From Bin55 sp965205545 (GTDB lineage Bacteria; Pseudomonadota; Gammaproteobacteria; Pseudomonadales; Azotimanducaceae): a DNA stretch of 64,000 nt. Below the pieces are notes generated by a model. The model was not told the DNA's origin. It saw only the letters and a list, made by a program, of their open reading frames with translations, and made no database searches. The stretch spans positions 124,001 to 188,000 of the forward strand of contig OZ242170.1 of assembly GCA_965205545.1 (NCBI GenBank), written 5' to 3'. The translations under genes were made by a program, and so were the position numbers. Shown piece after piece: positions 26,496-34,973 of this stretch (positions are counted from its first letter, which is position 1; every line of letters starts with the position of its first letter).

Positions 26496-28160
26496 CTATA
26501 GCAACTCGAGTATCTCCTTCAAGTCTTGATTTCGCAGGAGATCCTTTAGGGCAACACCTTTGTTGTCGTCTACCTGAGGATTTGCACCCAACGCAATCAG
26601 ACAACGGGTCGCACTAACTCTTGCACGGGTCGCGGCAAACGCAATTGGGGTCATCCAATCGTCTTCGTAGTTGTACTGCGAATTTCTGACGTGTTTTAGT
26701 GTTGTTTCGAGAAGTTCGCGATCGGCATTGACAAGGCGTTCGATTCGGTTGGCGTTTTCGCACATTATTGAGTCGAACAGGTCCAGTTCAAGCCCAGACA
26801 AATAATCCCTGCACTCTTCTCGTCCCAGGGCATAGGACCATACGAGAGGGGTTGTTCCGTGCATATCGTCTCTCAGGGAAGTGTCACAACCTTGTTCGAC
26901 TAGCCATTGAAGAACTTCCAGCTGTCCGCCAAGAACGGCTTGATGTAGTGGGGATTGGCCTTGTTTCTTGCCCAAGTCAAATCCCAACGCCTGGAATGTC
27001 TTGAGAGCGTTCAATCTTCCTTGGCCAGCCGCTTGTCCGACAGCGTCGGCAAATTCCTCTTCTGCCTGTTTAACCAGATTGGGTGAATTCTCCAGCATGT
27101 TTCGAGCTCCCTCGAGATCGCCGCCCATGCACAGCGCCAGGAATCCCTCAATCTCAGGAAGTTCCTGACGTTCGGATCCTAGCGACGCAAGCTCTTCGGC
27201 AAAGTCCTTCTGCCCCGCCTTCAACGCGATCGTGTAGTAGGAGTCGCCAAACTTGTTTTTCGCAGAGACATCGGCACCAGCGCCGATCAATAATCTTGCT
27301 CGATCGATGTGGTCGTGCTCAACTGCCCACCTCAACTGGTAGTCGAGAATCGATTCATCGCTGCGTACAAGCCTGTCGCCGTCTTCCTCGAGCCAATTCA
27401 CCTTGCTAGATTTGCCAAGACCGAAATCCAGCAGCATCTCAATCCAGAAGTGTCCGGGCTCGAACATCCTGTTGTACAAGGCTTGACCGTCATTGGGGTC
27501 GGCACCTGATTCAAGAAGCATTCGCGCAAGATCTACGCAGCGCTCATGTGCAGGCTGGTTCGAAGGGCCCATTTCTCCCTCTCCAAAGGCTCCCGTTAGT
27601 GCCGTGAATCGATACTGTCCTCCCCACATGAAATGCGCATTTGCGTCGGCTCCGCGTTGGAGAAGCGTCTTCGCGACAGCGAAAGTGGAGTAATCCGGCA
27701 AATTCAACCGAGAGTAGCAAGCGTAGAGGAGCGGTTCCCAGTCAAAGAAGCCACCTCGAGCATTTACTAATGACGGATCCGAATCGAGAATCTGCGCCAC
27801 AGCAGTGGCATTTCCAACGGCTGCGGCATGGTAGATGTCCTTGTCAGCAAGATTTGGATCCGAGGCCAGCATTGCGCGCGCCCTTGACCGCATGCTTTCA
27901 CGGTCTGTTGGCCAATAGTTGAGGCATGCTAGAAAGAGAAAGTCGCGACCCTCGTGCCCAGGGTGTTCAACAAAGACCTCTAACTGCCTCCAGGAGTGAA
28001 ATCCATACGACTGTGCTAATTCATCGCGAGCGTCGGCCAGAGTATGTCTGGAGTCATATCGGCTTTTTAGAAGGTCAGCCGCCTCAGTTTCTAATTCTCG
28101 TATTGGTCTGCTGCTGCGAAGTAATTTAGGCATATCAAGGTCGTGTCGAGCAACCAACAC
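26496..28160 (-). CDS. Ankyrin-repeat protein
   Basis: 554 residues from GTG 28160, or 545 from ATG 28133. The N-terminal 65 residues (DARDELAQSYGFHSWRQLEVFV) form a helical lead often found before ankyrin repeats in bacterial proteins of this type. Repeats follow, among them DIYHAAAVGNATAVAQILDSDPSL, LARMLLESGADPNDGQALYNRM, ARLLIGAGADVSAKNKFGDS, SPLHQAVLGGQLEVLQWLVEQGCD and CLIALGANPQVDDNKG. No signal peptide or enzymatic domain is seen, so a cytoplasmic protein-binding role is inferred. It abuts the metH stop with no gap (metH TGA, then GTG), which suggests co-transcription. Confidence 0.82.
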   Translation of the reverse strand: MLVARHDLDMPKLLRSSRPIRELETEAADLLKSRYDSRHTLADARDELAQSYGFHSWRQLEVFVEHPGHEGRDFLFLACLNYWPTDRESMRSRARAMLASDPNLADKDIYHAAAVGNATAVAQILDSDPSLVNARGGFFDWEPLLYACYSRLNLPDYSTFAVAKTLLQRGADANAHFMWGGQYRFTALTGAFGEGEMGPSNQPAHERCVDLARMLLESGADPNDGQALYNRMFEPGHFWIEMLLDFGLGKSSKVNWLEEDGDRLVRSDESILDYQLRWAVEHDHIDRARLLIGAGADVSAKNKFGDSYYTIALKAGQKDFAEELASLGSERQELPEIEGFLALCMGGDLEGARNMLENSPNLVKQAEEEFADAVGQAAGQGRLNALKTFQALGFDLGKKQGQSPLHQAVLGGQLEVLQWLVEQGCDTSLRDDMHGTTPLVWSYALGREECRDYLSGLELDLFDSIMCENANRIERLVNADRELLETTLKHVRNSQYNYEDDWMTPIAFAATRARVSATRCLIALGANPQVDDNKGVALKDLLRNQDLKEILELL

Positions 28161-31100
28161 TCAGTCTGGGGCGGAGAAGCTCAGCCATTTTACGACCTCA
28201 TCCGTGGTAGTCCCACGCCGTTGGGCGTAATCGTTCAATTGGTCGTCTAGTATTCGCCTGACGGGGAAATACCTCGATTGCGGGTGAGAAAAATACCAAC
28301 CTGCGATGGTAGAGGCAGGGAACATTGCGTAGTTTTCTGTCAGCTTGGCACCTGTTGATTGAGTCGCGTTCAGCAGTTCAAACAGAGGTTCCTTTTCTTG
28401 GTGATCGGGACATGCTGGATAGCCTGGAGCTGGACGGATCCCTACATAGCGCTCGTCAATGAGATCGTTGTTTGAGAACTGCTCATTTGCAGCATAGCCC
28501 CAATACTCCTTTCTCACCTGTTCGTGCAGATACTCAGCAAACGCCTCGACCAAGCGATCTAGCAGCGCTTTGGTCATGATCTGCTGGTAGTCGTCTGAAA
28601 TACTGTTGACATCGCTTGTGGCATCAACGCAGACCACAAATCCACCAAGGTAGTCCTCAATAGGCAACGGCGCAACAAAGTCGCTCAAGCACAAATTGGG
28701 TTCGTCACGACCATGTTGTTGTCGCAGGTGGTAGAGCTTAGTCAGCTCTTGTGAGCGACAATCGTTCTGCCAGAGCACGATGTCGTCGCCATCTTGATTG
28801 GCTGGCCAAAAGCCCACGACTCCATTGGCGACGACAGTATTGCTGTCGAGCAGTTCTTCTAGAGTGTTCTGAGCGTCCCGATAGAGGTCACGTGCCGATT
28901 GTCCGACGACAGCATCGTCCAATATTTGCGGATACTTGCCGCTTAGGGACCACGATTGAAAGAAAGGGCTCCAGTCTATGTATGGAATGAGATCGGAGAT
29001 CGATGAGAGCGTCACCTTCTTGGTATCAAGAATTCTGGGGCGATGGGGTACATATTTTTCCCATTCGACCGGATAGCGGTTGGCACGTGCAGCAGCCAAG
29101 GTGCTCGCTTCTCGTTGTGGCGCAGATTGTCGTCGTTCTCGTATTGTTTGGTACTCCGTTCGCGTATCGTCAACAAATCTCTCTTTCTCTCGATCCGACA
29201 AGAGAGATGAAACGACCCCTACACTTCGAGAGGCGTCAGGCACATAGACCACTGGACCGGAATAAGCAGGCTCGATCTTTACCGCAGTGTGCGCTTTGGA
29301 GGTCGTGGCACCGCCAATGAGAAGGGGCATCGAGAATCCCAAGCGTTCCATTTCACTTGCGACGTGCACCATTTCGTTGAGCGACGGTGTTATCAGTCCA
29401 GAAAGCCCGACAATGTCGGCGTTCTCCTTCAGTGCCGTGTCAAGTATGGTTTCAGCAGGAACCATTACACCGAGGTCTATGACTCGATAGTTGTTGCACT
29501 GCAGCACAACGCCGACAATATTCTTGCCAATGTCGTGGACATCCCCCTTCACAGTCGCCATGACGACAGTGCCCTTGTCCGTTACAGAACCAGCTGCCGA
29601 CTTTTCTTTCTCGATAAAAGGCACGAGATACCCTACTGCCTGCTTCATGACACGGGCGCTCTTGACCACTTGCGGCAGAAACATCTTTCCCGATCCAAAT
29701 AGATCGCCCACGATGTCCATTCCATCCATGAGTGGACCCTCGATGACTTGAATGGCGTGATCGAACGATTGACGTGCGGCCTCTGTGTCTTCGATGATGA
29801 ATTTGGTAATGCCTTGTACCAACGCGTGGGCAAGACGACCGGATGGATCGAGGTCGCGCCATTCAAGCGACTCGTCTGCACGAACAGTTCCGCTGCCACT
29901 GTACTCTTGGGCAACTTGCAGCAGTCGCTCGCCTGCATCGGAATCTCTGTCCAATACAACGTCTTCGATGGCGTCTCGCAATTTCGTTGGAATGTCCTCG
30001 TAGACTGCCAATTGACCCGGGTTCACGATCCCCATGGTCAATCCTGCCTTAATCGCGTGATAGAGAAAAACCGAGTGAATGGCTTCTCTTACATAATCAT
30101 TCCCTCGAAATGAGAAGGAAACGTTGCTGATTCCTCCTGAGGTGTTACTCTGCGGGAGGTTTTCGCTGATCCACTCGCAAGCACGAATGAAATCCAAGCC
30201 ATAGCTTCTGTGCTCCTCGAGTCCTGTAGCTAGAGCGAAGACATTGGGGTCGAAAATGATGTCGTGAGGATTGAAGTTGACTTTCTCGACGAGAAGATCG
30301 TGTGCTCGCTTGATGATCTCAATCTTTCGTTCGTAGGAGTCGGCCTGTCCCTGCTCGTCGAAGGCCATGACGATAACTGCGGCACCGAATTGCTTGCAAG
30401 TCTCAGCACGTCTCAAGAACTCCTGCTCGCCATCCTTTAGAGAAATGGAATTGACGATGCATTTGCCTTGCATGCATTCGAGGCCCGCTTCGATTACATT
30501 CCAGTCGCTGGAATCGATCATGACTGGCACGCGTGCAACGTCGGGCTCGCCAGCAAGCATGTCCAGATATGTGCGCATGGCTTCGACGCTGTCGAGCATG
30601 CCTTCATCCATGTTGATGTCAATGAGTTGCGCACCGTTCTCTACTTGATCTCTCGCCACCTCAAGCGCAGATGTCATATCGCCGCTTGTAACAAGACGTT
30701 TGAATCGTGCGGAACCGGTAACGTTGGTCCGTTCTCCGATGTTTACGAATAGCGAGTCTTCGTCGACGCGCAATGGCTCTAAGCCCGATAGGCAAAGAGC
30801 AGATTGCGGATTGGGTCGTTCTCGAGGCCGCTTGCCCTGAATAACATCGTGAAAGCTCTCAATATGCTCTGGAGTGGTTCCACAACACCCACCCACAACG
30901 TTCAAAAATCCAGATTCCACCATTTCGCCAAGCACACGGGACATAAACTCAGGAGTTTCCTCGTACTCGCCGAATTCGTTGGGCAGCCCTGCGTTTGGAT
31001 GAACGCTAACAAACGAGGAGGAAACTTGCGACATTTCGTCAACATAGGGTCGTAGCGCTTCAGCCCCTAGAGCACAGTTCAACCCAGCAATGAGGGGCTT

Positions 31101-31799
31101 CGAGTGTTGGATGGAATTCCAGAATGCGGGGCAGGTTTGTCCGGACAGTGTCCTGCCGCTGGCATCCGTGATTGTTCCGGAAACCATGATGGGAAGAGAT
31201 TTTCCCGTCTTGGCAAGTGCTGAATTTATCGCATAAATCGCCGCCTTTGCGTTAAGGGTGTCAAATACAGTTTCCACCATGAGGAAGTCGCAGCCACCCT
31301 TGATCAAAGCAAGCGTGGCTTCCTCGTACGCCTTCGTAAGATCGAGAAAGCGAACGTTTCTGGCCGCCGGGTCATTCACATCGGGAGAAATGCTTGCCGA
31401 GCGAGTCGTTGGGCCTAGAACGCCCGCGACGAACCGTGGCTTGTCGTCCGTCGACCGGTCATCGGCTGCTTTTCGGGCTATGCGAGCCGACTCATAATTG
31501 AGCTCAGAGACATAGTCCTCGAGTCCAAAATCTGCCTGCGAAATGCGGGTGGCCGAGAACGTGTTAGTTTCGATTATGTCGGCACCGACATCCAAGTATT
31601 TGAGATGTGTTTCTCGGACGACATCGGGTTGAGTGAGTGAAAGAAGATCCCCGTTGCCTTTTTGGTCAAACGCAAAGTCTTTGAATCGTTGTCCACGAAA
31701 GTCGGACTCGGACAGTCCAAAGCTCTGCTGGATGGTTCCTGTTGCACCATCGAGCAGCAAAATTCGCTTTCGCAGTTCGCGTTCGAGAACCGAAACCAT
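28161..31799 (-). CDS. metH: Cobalamin-dependent methionine synthase
   Basis: 1212-residue modular enzyme transferring methyl from 5-methyl-THF to homocysteine, close to the 1227 residues of E. coli MetH. Order: homocysteine domain (LLDGATGTIQQ; zinc cysteines in GLNCALGA and GGCCGTTPEHI), folate domain (FVNIGERTNVTGSARF), cobalamin cap and Rossmann domain with the cobalt-ligand motif GDVHDIGKNIVG, and the SAM activation domain (RPAPGYPACPDHQEK, MFPASTIAGWYFSHPQ). All modules are present. No cobalamin riboswitch is evident in the 150 bases before the divergent nfuA gene. Function requires imported or synthesised B12. Confidence 0.97.
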   Translation of the reverse strand: MVSVLERELRKRILLLDGATGTIQQSFGLSESDFRGQRFKDFAFDQKGNGDLLSLTQPDVVRETHLKYLDVGADIIETNTFSATRISQADFGLEDYVSELNYESARIARKAADDRSTDDKPRFVAGVLGPTTRSASISPDVNDPAARNVRFLDLTKAYEEATLALIKGGCDFLMVETVFDTLNAKAAIYAINSALAKTGKSLPIMVSGTITDASGRTLSGQTCPAFWNSIQHSKPLIAGLNCALGAEALRPYVDEMSQVSSSFVSVHPNAGLPNEFGEYEETPEFMSRVLGEMVESGFLNVVGGCCGTTPEHIESFHDVIQGKRPRERPNPQSALCLSGLEPLRVDEDSLFVNIGERTNVTGSARFKRLVTSGDMTSALEVARDQVENGAQLIDINMDEGMLDSVEAMRTYLDMLAGEPDVARVPVMIDSSDWNVIEAGLECMQGKCIVNSISLKDGEQEFLRRAETCKQFGAAVIVMAFDEQGQADSYERKIEIIKRAHDLLVEKVNFNPHDIIFDPNVFALATGLEEHRSYGLDFIRACEWISENLPQSNTSGGISNVSFSFRGNDYVREAIHSVFLYHAIKAGLTMGIVNPGQLAVYEDIPTKLRDAIEDVVLDRDSDAGERLLQVAQEYSGSGTVRADESLEWRDLDPSGRLAHALVQGITKFIIEDTEAARQSFDHAIQVIEGPLMDGMDIVGDLFGSGKMFLPQVVKSARVMKQAVGYLVPFIEKEKSAAGSVTDKGTVVMATVKGDVHDIGKNIVGVVLQCNNYRVIDLGVMVPAETILDTALKENADIVGLSGLITPSLNEMVHVASEMERLGFSMPLLIGGATTSKAHTAVKIEPAYSGPVVYVPDASRSVGVVSSLLSDREKERFVDDTRTEYQTIRERRQSAPQREASTLAAARANRYPVEWEKYVPHRPRILDTKKVTLSSISDLIPYIDWSPFFQSWSLSGKYPQILDDAVVGQSARDLYRDAQNTLEELLDSNTVVANGVVGFWPANQDGDDIVLWQNDCRSQELTKLYHLRQQHGRDEPNLCLSDFVAPLPIEDYLGGFVVCVDATSDVNSISDDYQQIMTKALLDRLVEAFAEYLHEQVRKEYWGYAANEQFSNNDLIDERYVGIRPAPGYPACPDHQEKEPLFELLNATQSTGAKLTENYAMFPASTIAGWYFSHPQSRYFPVRRILDDQLNDYAQRRGTTTDEVVKWLSFSAPD

Positions 31800-31932
31800 G
31801 GGCGATTAGAGGGAGTAATCGGTGCGAAATGTTACCGGAATTCGGATTTTTGCACCTTGAAAATTGCTTTAGTCGACCATAGATTGATTCACGATGTTCG
31901 GTTATGCAGCAGCTCGAAAACCATTGGCGGTG

Positions 31933-31941
31933 TGGTATAGT
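31933..31941 (+). promoter_or_regulatory. Extended -10 element immediately before nfuA
   Basis: TGGTATAGT is an extended -10 (TG at 31933-31934, TATAGT at 31936-31941) only eight bases before the nfuA ATG. If real, transcription would start at or next to the start codon, giving a leaderless or near-leaderless message. No Shine-Dalgarno precedes the ATG. No good -35 is seen. Confidence 0.35.
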
Positions 31942-31949
31942 GCTTTGAT

Positions 31950-32534
31950 ATGGAACAAGTTGTAGACATCTCTGAAGCCGCACAAGATTATCTGGTGCAG
32001 CTGCTTTCTAAGGAGGATTCGGGTTGCGGAATCCGAATCTTCGTGGCGGAGCCTGGTACTCCCAATGCGGAAACTTGCTTGGCATACTGCCGACCAGGGG
32101 AGCATCGTGAAGGAGACCAGCCGTTTCACTACGACAAATTCACGGTTTGGTATGACGAAAAAAGCCTTCCGTTCCTTGAGGAAGCAGTGGTTGACTTCCG
32201 TGAAGATCGAATGGGAGGGCAGATTACCGTACGTGCACCAAATGCTCGTGTACCCAAAGTTGGAGAGAATGCTTCCATTGAAGAGCGCATCAACTATGTG
32301 CTTTACAACGAAATTAACCCAGGCCTTGCCGCTCACGGCGGAATGGTCACTTTGATGGAGGTTATCGACGGAGACACAGCAGTCCTCATGTTTGGAGGGG
32401 GTTGCCAGGGGTGTGCTGCCGTGGACATCACGCTTAAGCAAGGGGTCGAGTCGGCGTTGCTTGCTCAGATTCCCGATCTCAAAGCCATCAAGGATGCGAC
32501 TGACCATACATTCAAGGAAAACGCATACTACTAG
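31950..32534 (+). CDS. nfuA: Fe-S cluster carrier NfuA
   Basis: 194-residue protein that carries [4Fe-4S] clusters to target enzymes. The N-terminal degenerate A-type domain (ISEAAQDYLVQLLSKED, EPGTPNAETCLAYC) and the C-terminal Nfu domain (INPGLAAHGGMVTLMEV, then GGGCQGCAAVDITLK with the cluster-binding CxxC) match E. coli NfuA along its whole length and to the last residues YY. The start matches the family start, yet it has no Shine-Dalgarno. It is divergent from metH. Confidence 0.95.
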   Translation: MEQVVDISEAAQDYLVQLLSKEDSGCGIRIFVAEPGTPNAETCLAYCRPGEHREGDQPFHYDKFTVWYDEKSLPFLEEAVVDFREDRMGGQITVRAPNARVPKVGENASIEERINYVLYNEINPGLAAHGGMVTLMEVIDGDTAVLMFGGGCQGCAAVDITLKQGVESALLAQIPDLKAIKDATDHTFKENAYY

Positions 32535-32962
32535 TAGCTGTCTAATGAGTTGTGGCCGAATGAAGCTAGCATACTTGCGTTGGGCCCGCGAATTGGTCTC
32601 GTATCAATAGGGTGCACTTCAACCGATTTCCGCACTATCAGTTCGGCTTCGCGACTTGTGAGCAATCAATACCACATTGTCGATTGACTCATCTGGGTAG
32701 CTGAATTGGCTTATCAGTTTTTTGCATTAGTTATCCGTATGTGACAGATCCTTTTTGATAGCTACCGCCTGCTGCTAGTCTAACTAGGGATTGCACTCGT
32801 GCTGAACCGGGTGGTCCTTTTGTTATTGTCAATTAGCGAAGCAATTAGTTGTAAAATAGCGAACGTTAAATTGACATTTGGCGAGATACTAATTGATATT
32901 TAGCCGAATTTTTTTTGCCAATGACTTGATATTGGCTCGAGTTACTCAAGTAGTGGATTGAC
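32535..32962. other. AT-rich gene-free stretch
   Basis: 428 bases without a convincing gene, visibly richer in A and T than its surroundings, especially from 32820 onward. Short words such as TTAGCGAA and TAGCGAAC recur. A promoter-like pair lies at its right end before the ATPase gene. The change in composition coincides with the start of an accessory-type gene. Confidence 0.5.
32871..32899 (+). promoter_or_regulatory. Sigma70-type promoter before the DUF4143 ATPase gene
   Basis: TTGACA (32871-32876), a perfect -35, is followed after 17 bases by TGATAT (32894-32899). It lies 63 bases before the ATG of the gene at 32963, in an AT-rich context. Confidence 0.5.
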
Positions 32963-34243
32963 ATGGAGTACTATCCTCGATTAGTAACCCCAAGCCTTGT
33001 CCGTGCGTTAACTTGGTCTCCAGTGGTCCTTCTTACTGGGCCGCGACAATGTGGAAAGACTACGCTCTGCAAAGTTCTAAATCGGGATAGTAGACTCCCT
33101 TTCGACTACGAATACATGAGCCTGGACGATCTCGGCTTACGCGATTTTGCGGTGGACGACCCGGTTGGCTTTGTGGACCAGTTGCCTCCTTATGTGATAT
33201 TGGATGAGGTGCAGCTTTCACCTGGCATCTACCGACCAATCAAGATATTGGTAGACGAGCAACGAGAACCTGGACGCTTTCTTCTTACAGGATCAACTCA
33301 GATCTCACTTATGGAAGAACTCGCAGAATCTTTGGTGGGACGAATGAGCATGGTGCAGCTTTACCCTTTAGCGCAATCTGAAGTTAGCGAATCAGAACCC
33401 AGTGATGCAACTCTTCGCATTACCCCATTTCTATCTTCGGTATTTGATGGGAACATTTCAGCGACGCTAACACAGGAGCCACGTTTGGCACATGAATTAG
33501 CGAATCGCATAGTTGCCGGCGGCTACCCAGAAGCGCGACAACTTTCATCGTCAGATCGTCGGGTTTGGCACCGCGATTACATTCGCACAATTGCCTACCG
33601 CGATATCAAAGAACTCACCTCAATTCGGCGCGTAGATGTATTGCCCCAATTGGCAACTGTGGCAGCGGCTCATACAGCCCAACTATTCAATTTGTCCGAG
33701 GTTGCACGGCACTTGGACTTGAGCCGTAATACCATCCATGAGTACATCGCAATAATGCAAAACCTTCTCATGCTTCAATTTGTTCCGCCGTGGTCTAACA
33801 ACCGCTTAAAGAGGGCTGTGCAATCACCAAAACTCCATTTTGTGGACACTGGGCTTGCCTGTGGCTTGCTCGACCTAGACGAGGAATCACTGTGGTTGGA
33901 CCGCAAACGACTTGGTTTCTTGGCCGAATCGTTTGTCTTGCAGGAGCTTGTAAGGCAAGCTACTTGGTTCGACGGCATATTGAGCTTCTACCACTATAGA
34001 GATCGCGATAGAACTGAGGTTGACATCATTGTGGAGAAGAGCGGATTGGGTATAGTCGCTTTCGAGGTGAAAATAGGAGCAACCGTAAAGGATTCGGACT
34101 TTCGTGGCATACGCAAGTTGCAGCAAAACGCCAAGAACTTCATCGCTGGCGTAGTTCTCTACGATGGAGAATGGATACGTCAGTTTGGGGACAATCTATG
34201 GGCTATTCCTATTGCACGGATTTGGGAGACTCGGGAAGCTTGA
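32963..34243 (+). CDS. AAA family ATPase with DUF4143 domain
   Basis: 426-residue protein of the common ATPase/DUF4143 family. Walker A GPRQCGKTTL lies at about residues 26-35, Walker B as YVILDEVQ near 80, and sensor-like LLTGSTQ near 112. The middle contains a helix-turn-helix-like piece LSEVARHLDLSRNTIHEYI, and the C-terminal DUF4143 half has a PD-(D/E)xK-like pattern (TEVDIIVE, then GIVAFEVKIG). These proteins are frequent on mobile or accessory DNA; their biochemical role is unknown, and a toxin-antitoxin or defence link is only suspected. It stands alone with its own promoter in an AT-rich patch. Confidence 0.85.
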   Translation: MEYYPRLVTPSLVRALTWSPVVLLTGPRQCGKTTLCKVLNRDSRLPFDYEYMSLDDLGLRDFAVDDPVGFVDQLPPYVILDEVQLSPGIYRPIKILVDEQREPGRFLLTGSTQISLMEELAESLVGRMSMVQLYPLAQSEVSESEPSDATLRITPFLSSVFDGNISATLTQEPRLAHELANRIVAGGYPEARQLSSSDRRVWHRDYIRTIAYRDIKELTSIRRVDVLPQLATVAAAHTAQLFNLSEVARHLDLSRNTIHEYIAIMQNLLMLQFVPPWSNNRLKRAVQSPKLHFVDTGLACGLLDLDEESLWLDRKRLGFLAESFVLQELVRQATWFDGILSFYHYRDRDRTEVDIIVEKSGLGIVAFEVKIGATVKDSDFRGIRKLQQNAKNFIAGVVLYDGEWIRQFGDNLWAIPIARIWETREA

Positions 34244-34377
34244 AATCAATCGAGAATCGACTCAACGTGTTTTAGATTCATCAAGGGAAATCCCGGAAAA
34301 CGGCGAGTCTGCGTTGGAATCCGGGTAATTTGGAGCTCAGCTACATTTACACATTCGAGAGAAATGAGAGGAAATTG

Positions 34378-34731
34378 ATGCGAACGACACTAAAGACATT
34401 CGGCATAGTAAGCATGGTGGTGGTGTTTGTGGCTGTCGCCTTGAGTTTTGGCGACTCGACTTCTGCAGAAACTGAACTCGAAGGAGACGCTAAGGCAGGT
34501 GAGACGAAAGCCGCGGATTGCACAACATGTCACGGCAAACAAGGAATTTCGACAAATACACTTTGGCCAAATTTGGCGGGGCAGCAGGAAGGTTATCTTG
34601 TTAAGTCCATAAAGGACTTTAGAGATGGAATTCGCACTGAAGTGACTATGCAGCCGTTCATGAAGGATCTGACGGATCAAGATGTTGCAGACCTAGCTGC
34701 CTATTACACAGGGCTTTCTCCCTGTCCATAG
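34378..34731 (+). CDS. Periplasmic c-type cytochrome (class I)
   Basis: 117-residue exported monohaem cytochrome. A signal peptide (FGIVSMVVVFVAVALSFGDSTSA) precedes the haem-binding CTTCH at about residues 46-50 (DCTTCHGKQG). WPNLAGQQEGYLVKSIKDFR and the distal methionine region MQPFMKDLTDQDVADLAAYY are typical of cytochrome c553/c4-like proteins. ATG 34378 is preferred over the in-frame start 48 bases upstream because AGAGGAA lies just before it and the signal peptide starts there. A role in electron transfer to an oxidase is inferred. Confidence 0.88.
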   Translation: MRTTLKTFGIVSMVVVFVAVALSFGDSTSAETELEGDAKAGETKAADCTTCHGKQGISTNTLWPNLAGQQEGYLVKSIKDFRDGIRTEVTMQPFMKDLTDQDVADLAAYYTGLSPCP

Positions 34732-34973
34732 CACTGCCGCTCAGCTATTTCCCCCTAGTCCTTTGGGTTCAATTGAAGTGGCGGGCGGACTCTGGGTGTA
34801 GCTTCGGCTAAAGAACTGCACATCACATGTTTTCCACCTAGAGACCGCAGGCGGCAAAATACAATCAGTGCACTTGTAATTCAGTTGGAGTCTTGTTCGC
34901 AGACAAGTTGGCGAGGCGTACGATTGCTTCTCGGTCCAAATTCCGAAGTGCCAATGAGCTGTGATCCAGTGCT

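Noticed and set aside
31800..31949. Cobalamin riboswitch upstream of metH
   Set aside because: The 150-base gap is too short for a full cobalamin riboswitch and lacks a recognisable B12-box.
31902..32507. 201-codon open frame on the minus strand opposite nfuA
   Set aside because: nfuA on the plus strand is full length with clear motifs; the opposite frame shows no family resemblance.
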